DNA of 10,167 bases, taken from the NCBI GenBank assembly GCA_026770585.1, contig MU646880.1, positions 7,170 through 17,336 on the forward strand, written 5' to 3'. This DNA comes from Baffinella frigidus. Taxonomy: Eukaryota > Cryptophyceae > Cryptomonadales > Baffinellaceae. The position numbers were made by a program, and so were the translations under genes. How positions within the stretch are numbered: the first letter of the stretch is position 1; each line of letters opens with the position of its first letter. The notes under the pieces were generated by a model that saw nothing but the letters and a program-made list of their open reading frames with translations, did not search any database and was not told where the DNA came from. This document shows, in pieces, positions 1-6,228 of this stretch.

Positions 1-79
1 GTGTTCTTGGGAGGGGGGGGGGCGGCGAGTCAGACCCTACATGTGTATGCCGGCCGCGTTGGTATTGAAAAATTAAAAC

Positions 80-212
80 ATTTCTCTCGCTCTAGTAGTC
101 TAGACACGTTTCTCTCGCTCTAGCAATCCAGACAGTCCCCACGTGTAGAGAGCACATGACTTCTCTCGGCGTCCACAGCCTCGGTGGGCGTGACATAGCC
201 TCGGTGGGCGTG
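80..212 (+). repeat. Two short tandem duplications
   Basis: TTTCTCTCGCTCTAG occurs twice, 28 bp apart (about 82-137), each followed by a TCTAGACACG / ATCCAGACAG variant. AGCCTCGGTGGGCGTG occurs twice at about 178-212. The rest of 1-253 holds no recognisable gene. Confidence 0.75.
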
Positions 213-253
213 CATACATGGCGGCCACGACTTTATTAAAACAGGTCTCTCTC

Positions 254-375
254 TACAGTGGCACATCGCTCATCAGAAACCGCCTCCCCCTAGGGCCCTA
301 CAGTAGCCCTATGCCTAGGGCCTTATGGTGGTCCTAGGGGGGGGGGCAGATTCATATGAGCGAGGCAACCCTGTA
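254..375. mobile_element. Inverted-repeat element, family 1, copy A
   Basis: TACAGTGGCACATCGCTCAT, then CAGAAACCGCC at the left, and ATATGAGCGAGGCAACCCTG, then TA at the right. The core is CCTAGGGCCCTACAGTAG. More diverged than copies B and C. Confidence 0.8.
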
Positions 376-475
376 CACCTCCGCCTCAGTCACGCGCAGT
401 CTTGTGAGCTCCCCCCCCCCCCACACCCTGGCATTGCACCCCACCGGGGCCACGCCCCCACCCGGCTTGCCTATG

Positions 476-644
476 TTTATCTCAGAAAAGGGATTCTTTG
501 GTGCTTTGGTGCTAAAATCCGTTTTCTTAAGTCAATTCCCCTTCAAATATGTTAACTTATGCGTAGAGAACATAATAAGTTAACGAATTTGTGCAGGAAT
601 TGACTTAAGAAAACGAATTTTAGAATCCATTTTCTTGAGATAAA
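476..644. mobile_element. 169-bp hairpin element with TTTATCTCA ends
   Basis: Outer arms TTTATCTCAGAAAAGGGATT / AATCCATTTTCTTGAGATAA. Middle arms CTAAAATCCGTTTTCTTAAG, then TCAATTCC, at 513-540 with their complement at 596-623. Inner arms GTTAACTTAT / ATAAGTTAAC. No open frame of note; AT-rich in a GC-rich setting. Confidence 0.85.
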
Positions 645-697
645 TGTATTGTCTTGAGACCACGACGCCCGACCGACCCTCGAGCAAGGGTGTTCGA

Positions 698-795
698 ATC
701 CCTCAAGTGGCCAGTAGCCAACACACTCCCACCGTAGTGCATGCGTAGGAGCCTAGGGCCAGTCGATGCATACTCCCCCCTGACCACTTGAGAGA
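698..795. mobile_element. Divergent family 2 element
   Basis: Starts ATCCCTCAAGTGGCCAGTAG and ends TGACCACTTGAGAGA, with a rearranged core (CCTAGGGCCAG). 98 bp. From 796 to 940 nothing is recognisable. Confidence 0.6.
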
Positions 796-940
796 AAGGC
801 GAGGTATCCATGTAGTGATATTGATAGTGCGGTTCGCATGTTTACTGCACCACACACATGGACCTCGATCAGTGTCCCGCACACACCCACACAGGGGGCA
901 CTGGAAAACAAGCCTGGCTGAAGGAGCCTACTGTAGGCCT

Positions 941-1042
941 ATCCCTTAATTGACCAGTAGGCCCATACGCCCTACCGTAGGGCCCTAGGACCTGCCTAGG
1001 GCTTCCACAGGCGATTATTCGCCCGTTGGTCACTTAAGGGAT
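941..1042. mobile_element. Inverted-repeat element, family 2, complete copy
   Basis: ATCCCTTAATTGACCAGTAG at the left and GTTGGTCACTTAAGGGAT at the right, with the core GCCCTACCGTAGGGCCCTAG and a GGCGATTATTCGCC palindrome. 102 bp, the same length as the 1803-1904 copy. Confidence 0.85.
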
Positions 1043-1117
1043 ATCGATCATAGGACCACGTGGGACCACCCTGCGAATGGGCGGCATCTCCTAAGCAAGG
1101 GGTCCAAAATGGACTCC

Positions 1118-1187
1118 CGACAGGTCCTAGGCAGGTCCTAGGGCCCTACGGTAGGGCGTATGCGCCTACTGGCCACTTCAGGGATAA
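1118..1187 (-). mobile_element. Half copy of family 2 in reverse orientation
   Basis: CCTAGGCAGGTCCTAGGGCC, then CTACGGTAGGGCGTATGCGC and TGGCCACTTCAGGGAT: the complement of the left half of the 941-1042 copy. The rest of 1043-1315 shows no gene. Confidence 0.7.
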
Positions 1188-1315
1188 CCACAGTTTTCAG
1201 TGCCTGCAACACACGTGCCCTGGCACGCTCCACGTGCCTCGAGCCCTGTGTTTTCTCGGGAGCAGATGCCCCCACACCCGCGCCGATGCGCTCACGGCTC
1301 GTCACGGCTACTCGG

Positions 1316-1439
1316 CTACAGGGGCACCTCGCTCATAAGAAACCGCCCCCCCGTAGGACCCTACAGTAGGACCATGCCTAGGGCCCTACGGGGTTCCTAT
1401 GGGGGGGGGCGGTTTCTTATGAGCGAGGTACCCCTGTAG
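1316..1439. mobile_element. Inverted-repeat element, family 1, copy B
   Basis: CTACAGGGGCACCTCGCTCA, then TAAGAAACCGCC at the left, and GGCGGTTTCTTATGAGCGAG, then GTACCCCTGTAG at the right. This is the best-preserved pair of arms (over 30 bp). No coding capacity. Confidence 0.9.
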
Positions 1440-1443
1440 CCAT

Positions 1444-1476
1444 CTAGGCTGTCACAGCGTCCGCCCCAGCGTCTGC
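1444..1476 (-). pseudogene. Duplicated copy of the last codons of the 1634-1765 exon
   Basis: The minus strand reads ADAGADAVTA then TAG, matching the end DAGAEAVTA of the exon at 1634-1765. Nucleotide differences are few (for example GTGACAGCC against GTAACAGCC). The inverted-repeat element 1477-1597 lies directly upstream in transcription sense, and its end plus flank (TGTAGCAG) resembles a splice acceptor. It is either a dead tandem copy or an alternative last exon. Confidence 0.5.
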
Positions 1477-1597
1477 TACAGGGGTACCTCGCTCATAAGA
1501 AACCGCCGCCCCCCCAGGACCACCATAGGGCCCTAGGCATACGCCTACTGTAGGGCCCTATGGGGGGGCGGTTCCTTGTGAGCGAGGTACCCCTGTA
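1477..1597. mobile_element. Inverted-repeat element, family 1, copy C
   Basis: Ends TACAGGGGTACCTCGCTCAT and the complement GTGAGCGAGGTACCCCTGTA. The core CCATAGGGCCCTAGGCATAC is self-complementary in part. It sits between the two copies of the unidentified gene's final codons. Confidence 0.9.
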
Positions 1598-1633
1598 CAT
1601 GCATCGCATCAGCACCGGCTCCAGGCTAGCGAT

Positions 1634-1765
1634 CTAGGCTGTTACAGCTTCCGCACCGGCGTCTTCAGCGCCGTCCTTGGTGTCCTCCGGGGTAGCGTCC
1701 TCAGCAGCTGGCGGCTTGCTCGCTGCCTTTCCTTCCGTTGGAATAAACTGCGACGCCTTAAGCAT
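1634..1765 (-). CDS. Probable last exon of an unidentified gene (acidic C-terminal tail)
   Basis: On the minus strand an acceptor-like GGGGCAG|ATG opens 43 codons and a TAG at 1636-1634. The text begins MLKASQFIPTEGKAASKPP and continues with an Ala/Glu/Asp-rich tail (EDATPEDTKDGAEDAGAEA) ending VTA. The same frame stays open upstream to an alternative acceptor TGGCAG at 1797-1795, which adds GILNGDGAGQ. The other two minus-strand frames give Arg-rich or broken text, so a coding reading is plausible. Upstream it is blocked at once by an inserted inverted-repeat element (1803-1904), as expected if that insertion is in an intron. I found no convincing preceding exon in the window and do not recognise the protein. 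It could be the 3' end of a gene whose earlier exons lie further right or have been lost. Confidence 0.45.
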   Translation of the reverse strand: MLKASQFIPTEGKAASKPPAAEDATPEDTKDGAEDAGAEAVTA

Positions 1766-1802
1766 CTGCCCCGCACCATCCCCGTTAAGTATCCCTGCCA
1801 CT

Positions 1803-1904
1803 ATCCCTTAAGTGGCCAGTAGGCTCATACGCCCTACAGTAGGGCCCCCGGACCTGCCTAGGGCGAGTTAGGGCGAATATTCACCCTATGGTCACTTAAG
1901 GGAT
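1803..1904. mobile_element. Inverted-repeat element, family 2, complete copy
   Basis: Starts ATCCCTTAAGTGGCCAGTAG and ends GGTCACTTAAGGGAT(A), with the core CGCCCTACAGTAGGGCCC and an internal AGGGCGAATATTCACCCT palindrome. No open frame. It lies just upstream of the putative 1634-1765 exon. Confidence 0.85.
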
Positions 1905-1912
1905 AGGCTCAC

Positions 1913-2027
1913 ACGCCTTACGGTAGGGCCCTGGGAAGTGACTGCAGGATCCGACGCCCTACGGTAGGGCCCTAGGACCTGCCTAGGGCTTCGACAGGTG
2001 AATATTCGCCCGACCATCACTCAAGAG
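1913..2027 (+). mobile_element. Partial, rearranged family 2 element
   Basis: Contains GCCCTACGGTAGGGCCCTAG and GACCTGCCTAGGGCTTCGAC, then GAATATTCGCCCGACCATCA and a CTCAAGAGA end. The left end is replaced by a second partial core (1913-1935). Confidence 0.65.
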
Positions 2028-2162
2028 ACAGGGGTACCTCGCTCGTAAGAAAGCGCCCCCCCCCCAGGACCCAACAGTATGCCTATGCCCACTGCCGGTG
2101 CCTAGATCCTTATGGTGGTCCAAGGGAGAGAGGTGCTTTCTTATGAGCGAGGTAACCCTGTA
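2028..2162. mobile_element. Inverted-repeat element, family 1, copy D
   Basis: ACAGGGGTACCTCGCTCGTA followed by AGAAAGCGCCCC at the left, and GCTTTCTTATGAGCGAGGTA followed by ACCCTGTA at the right. The divergent core includes CACTGCCGGTG. Non-coding. Confidence 0.85.
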
Positions 2163-2545
2163 CCGGTTACGATGACGTGATGGCTTCATCGCAACCGGAC
2201 TCAACCAGCACTCCTCGGCCGAGACCAGCCACGCCAGATTCTTGGAAGGGGTTGTCAAAAGTCAATTTTCCCTCAAGGCAGTGATTTTCAAACGTTGCGA
2301 ACCCTATTCTGACAGGGTTTCAAAAATTCAACCCCCACCTGCAATCTGGCGTGGAGTTGCGTCAGGTGTTGTCTGTCGCTGCACCGGGGAGGGTCCGGCC
2401 ATCCTACACGGGACTGCGTCCCCACAGAGGGGGCGGCAGGGAGGAGGAGGCATGAAGAGGGGGAGGCAGGGAGAGGGGGGGGTAGGGAGGGAGAGACAGG
2501 GACGGGGGGGCGGGGAGGGCGCTGGGACGCTGTGCGGGTTGTGGT
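2163..2545. other. Intergenic, G-rich low-complexity stretch, no gene seen
   Basis: From 2440 to 2520 the plus strand is made of GGGAGG/GGGGGG runs. Open frames over it on both strands (2242-2547, 2328-2747) are Gly/Arg- or Pro-rich composition artefacts. From 2163 to 2440 nothing recognisable is present. Confidence 0.6.
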
Positions 2546-2656
2546 AGAGTGTACATGCCCTCTCTCTCTCTCTAGGTCCTCTCTTTAGGTCCTCTCCCGA
2601 GGTCCGAGGCGGGGGAGGGAGCCTGCAAGCGGAAGAGTCGGTGGTCGAGAAATTAA

Positions 2657-2830
2657 TAGTGACGCAACCTAAAAATATTTTTGTAAAGCAACTCGATCTG
2701 GTACAAATTATAAAATAAGGTCCATTTAAAACTAAAAAGGGCTCCAATTCCTTTTTAAACGAGGTCTTGTTTTATAATTTGTACCAAGAACGAGTTACTT
2801 TACAAAACTAATTATAGGTTGCGTCACTAT
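2657..2830. mobile_element. 174-bp AT-rich hairpin element with ATAGTGACGCAACCT ends
   Basis: Terminal inverted repeats ATAGTGACGCAACCT / AGGTTGCGTCACTAT. Long internal arms (TTGTAAAG..AACTCG..TGGTACAAATTATAAAA and complement) make it almost entirely self-complementary. Its A/T richness contrasts with the GC-rich flanks. No coding capacity. Both arms contain TGTAA, the poly(A) signal used in many green algae. Confidence 0.85.
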
Positions 2831-2877
2831 GAAAATCGACATCAATCCAGTCTCATCAATGCAACCATGGACTCGCC

Positions 2878-2936
2878 CCAGGCAGGTCCCAGGGCCCTAC
2901 CGTAGGGCGTATGCGCCTACTCGCCACTTAAGAGAT
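2878..2936 (-). mobile_element. Half copy of inverted-repeat family 2
   Basis: CAGGTCCCAGGGCCCTACCG, then GTAGGGCGTATGCGCCTACT and a CACTTAAGAGAT end. This is the complement of the left half of the elements at 941-1042 and 1803-1904. Confidence 0.7.
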
Positions 2937-3039
2937 ACAAAACGTGTAGAGTGCACATGACCTCTCTTTCTGGGCCCCCTCTCGAGGTCCGAGGCGTGGG
3001 AGGGAGCGTGAAACCCTAAAACCCAAACCCTGAACCCCA

Positions 3040-3092
3040 AGGGGACAGCAGATTTGCCCTCTGCTGTCCCCTACGGGCAAATCTGCTGTCCC
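3040..3092. repeat. Perfect 19-bp stem hairpin downstream of ASH2
   Basis: GGGGACAGCAGATTTGCCC at 3040-3058 and its complement at 3074-3092, with CTGCTGTCCCC repeated in the loop. It could be a structure in the ASH2 3' end or a small mobile-element relic. No U-run follows; this is not a bacterial-type terminator. Confidence 0.75.
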
Positions 3093-3106
3093 CTAGATTT
3101 GCCCTG

Positions 3107-3287
3107 CCACACGAGGCTATCCATGCGAACAGAATAAAAGGACATTTTAAAATTTGCGGGGAAATGGTCACGTTTCCGTACGGACATCCGTACGGAAACG
3201 TGATCAAATGCTGACTTTTGGCGTGTCTCCTGGGCAATAATCCAATAATTAACTTATGAATCTGCTCGCATGGATAGCCTCGTGTGG
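3107..3287. mobile_element. Inverted-repeat segment spanning the end of the ASH2 coding region
   Basis: The ends 3107-3133 and 3261-3287 are inverted repeats (26 of 27; CCACACGAGGCTATCCATGC and complement). In the middle, 3168-3202 is a near-perfect 17-bp-arm palindrome around TCCGTACGGA. The right arm encodes the last codons of ASH2 (HTRLSMRAD), and the stop lies at 3256-3254, so the protein end and 3' UTR appear to come from this segment. Confidence 0.7.
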
Positions 3288-4898
3288 GGGGGTGCCTGCT
3301 GGAACTGTTCGGGAGTCGGAGGCTCGTCATACTCCCTCAGCTCGCTGATCGCCCGTACCGGGAACTGCGGGGAGCACGCGAGACCACGCCAGGTCATTAC
3401 TTGCAATTTCAGAACGCAACGCTTCGTTTCGTAGTACTAAATGAGTGTGCGTTGCCCGGGGAATCGCAAGTCCTCGTCCTTTCCACGTCCGGTCTTTTAT
3501 CTAGAATTTTGAATCCGGGTACAAAATTTACTTGGCACACCGAGCAAATTCTATGCCGAGCAAATTTTGCACCTTGAGCTCGCTGATCGGCTGGACCGGG
3601 GACTGCAGGGAACAAGAGATCCGTTTGGTTCGTTAGGTTCTTCGAGCTCCCATCATAGGCGGATACTGCAACTGGTTCTGAAGAAACGCCATGCTTCCGT
3701 CCGGAGAATCGTGCGTGTGTTACGCATCAAAACCAGCATGGCCGCCATGCAGTCCTTTCTGTGAAGGCGTTGTAAGACTAGGATCTAAACGCCAAAAAGG
3801 AGGAAGACATAGGTCGACTCCTGCAAGTGAAACCACTATCTCTCTTAAGGGGCCAGTAGGCTCATACGCCCTACCGTAGGGCCCTAGGACCTGCCTAGGA
3901 CCTCCGTGGGGTCAATCTTGACCCCACGGTCACGTGAGGGATAGCCTCAATGCAACCCCCGTCGAGGAGGCTATGACAGAAGCAGTTCAGCGAGGGGCTA
4001 CGTTTCCGCATTGGGAAGAGGCGATAGTTCTCATGGAAAGAGGCAAGGATCGGAGGATTCTTTCGCGTGGTGATGCATCACTTAGGGGGGTGAGCGTGTG
4101 GGCAGGGAGAGGGGGAGGTAGGGAGGGGAGCCCCGAAGCTTCGGGGGACACGTTACGCGCGGAGTGAGCGTGTGGGAAATCCCAGCCCTGTCTCCGTGTA
4201 TTCAGGCTCACCAATTCGATGAACGCGGGCTCTTTTCCCCACCCAAGCCGACGGATTTGTACCGCACACCCAGGATGCCAACTTGGGAATAGCCTGGCAG
4301 TCAACGCGAGTGAGACAGAGGGAGATGACCCTCGGTGCTCGACGCGCCCTTGCACCAGGGTTCTAGGGGTTCGGGTTGAGAGTTTGGGGTGTAGGGGTTC
4401 AGGGATTGGGGCGTTTAGGGTTTAGGGTTTAGGGTTTAAGGTTTAGGGTTTAGGGTTTAGGGTTTAGGGTTTACCCCATCGGGCTCCTCCGTGAGAGGAA
4501 ACTTGAAGTCCGGCCCGAAGTTGTATGTCACCTGCAGGTTTAGGGTTTGGGGGTTATTGTCGAAATGGGCTCCGCGGGGAAAAAATCGAGGTCAGGTCAG
4601 CAACATTTTGCCATTTTTTTGCCTTTTTGTGTCATCTAATGGGTGGGAGATGCTATTTTGAGATAAAAATCATGCCTAAGATAGCATAAAAAGCCCGAAG
4701 TTGTACGTCACCTGGCAAGAGGGTCGGGGGGTTAGGCGGTGGGGTTTAGGGTGTAGGGTGTGTAAGGTGTTGTGGGTTTGGGGTTTGGGGTTGTGTCGGA
4801 GATGGCGCTCTCCAGCACGAAGGTTGTACGCCAATTACGGTGCCGGTTGGCAACCTCCGTTTATTGACCCTCAACCATATGATCTGAACCTTCAACGT

Positions 4899-4985
<87 letters not shown>

Positions 4986-6182
4986 ACCTTTAAAACCTAA
5001 ACCTTAAACACCCAACCCGAAACTGGCCGCGCACCTGCCCAGAAAAGTAGGGAGAGGCTGTTTGTACGCCAATTACGGCGGGCAACTTCCGTTGATTGAC
5101 CCTGAACTCTATGCCCTATGCCCTATGCCCCAAAGCCTGACCCCTGACCCCTGAATCCTCAACCCTCAACCCTCAACCCTCAACTCTCAACCCTCAACCC
5201 CCCAACCTCAACCCTCAACCCTCAACCTTCAACCTTCAACCCTGAACCCTGAACCCTGAACCCTCAACTCTAAACCTTAAAACCTTGAACCTTAAACACC
5301 CAACCCAAATCAGGCTGCGCACCTGTCCGGAGAAGTAGGGAGAGGCTGTAGGGAAGTACGTGCCCGCCTGCACGCCAGGGGAAAGGTTAACATTCCTACC
5401 ATATTCATTTAGTCCATACCATTTTTATATTCCACACCACGACTGCGGAAGCTGAGGCTCAAGGCAGGGGGATTCTCCCCAATCCCCAAATCCTAAATCC
5501 TAAACCCTAAACTCTAAACCCTGAACCCTGAACCCTGAACCCTACATCCCAAACCCTACACCCGGAACCCAAACCCCTACACCCTAAACCCCGAATCCCA
5601 AAATCTAAACCGTGGTGGTCGAATCCCGAGAGCCCCACCGGGGACGCACGGGCGATCGATAGACCAGGGATGCAGGCGTACGCTCAGACGTAGCCAGCAC
5701 GCAGGTTTCGCATGCGGCTCTGCGCGACCATGCACACTCTTACTGAGAACCGCTACCGGCCTTTCGACTTGACACGCCCGTGCGGGTGACCAACGTTGGA
5801 TTGGGCACCTACACCCTAGCTCTGCCCGACTTTGATTCTGGCTCGTCCTCAAAAGTATGGAAGCGCAGAAATCCAGTACAAAAGGGCGAATAGAAAGCCT
5901 TTGGGACCAGCCAGACTAAAACTCAGGCAGAGCTAGGCACCCCATTCGCCTACCAGTGTAGGTAGGCGTGCTTGAGGCTGGACGCGACGAGCCAGAATAA
6001 AATTCGGGCAGAGCTAGGCTCGTCCTTCAAAATATTGTAAGCGCAGAAATCCAGTATAAAAGGGCGAATATAAAGCCTTTGGGACCAGCCAGACTAAAAC
6101 TCAGGCAGAGCTAGGCACCCCATTCTGACCAGCGGGTGAGGTAATCGCGTTGCGCCGAAGCGGGAGGGAGAGAGAGAGAGAG

Positions 6183-6228
<46 letters not shown>

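Larger units (their letters stand above)
2546..3010. repeat. Dispersed direct repeat flanking the 2657-2830 element
   Basis: AGAGTGTACATGCCCTCTCT at 2546 and AGAGTGCACATGACCTCTCT at 2948 begin two related stretches, each followed by CGAGGTCCGAGGCG(G/T)GGGAG (2599 and 2983). A third copy of the first part (ACGTGTAGAGAGCACATGAC) lies at 141-160. Confidence 0.7.
3365..4474 (-). other. ASH2 intron 6 (1110 nt) and its contents
   Basis: From its 5' end: the telomere-like array (4473-4385), a stretch of unrecognised sequence (4384-3944) with a 14-bp palindrome CCCGAAGCTTCGGG at 4132-4145, a family 2 element (3838-3943), and unrecognised sequence to 3616. Then come the exon 7 duplicate (3602-3573) and 200 nt without features. 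Open frames here (for example 3934-4167 plus, 3987-4355 minus) lack recognisable domains. Confidence 0.6.

Noticed and set aside
660-710. Possible tRNA: GTTCGAATCCC resembles a tRNA T-loop / B box.
   Set aside because: No A box, anticodon stem or acceptor stem can be placed upstream, and the match overlaps the end of a family 2 element. Treated as chance or a distant tRNA-derived relic.
2164-2272. A 34-codon plus-strand frame beginning MASSQPDSTSTP.
   Set aside because: Short and Pro/Ser-rich, with no splice or homology support.
2328-2747. 139-codon minus-strand open frame.
   Set aside because: Low-complexity Pro/Arg text from the G-rich stretch plus part of a hairpin element; no homologous pattern.
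3987-4355. Minus-strand 122-codon and overlapping plus-strand frames in ASH2 intron 6.
   Set aside because: No recognisable domain or codon bias. A possible minus-strand exon near 4300-4219 (CTGCCAG ... GTGAGC) is not needed by the ASH2 model, whose exon 6 to 7 join is already in phase and matches the family.
4414-4473. Chromosome end.
   Set aside because: The TTTAGGG run is short, interstitial, imperfect and flanked by coding exons on both sides, so it is not a telomere.
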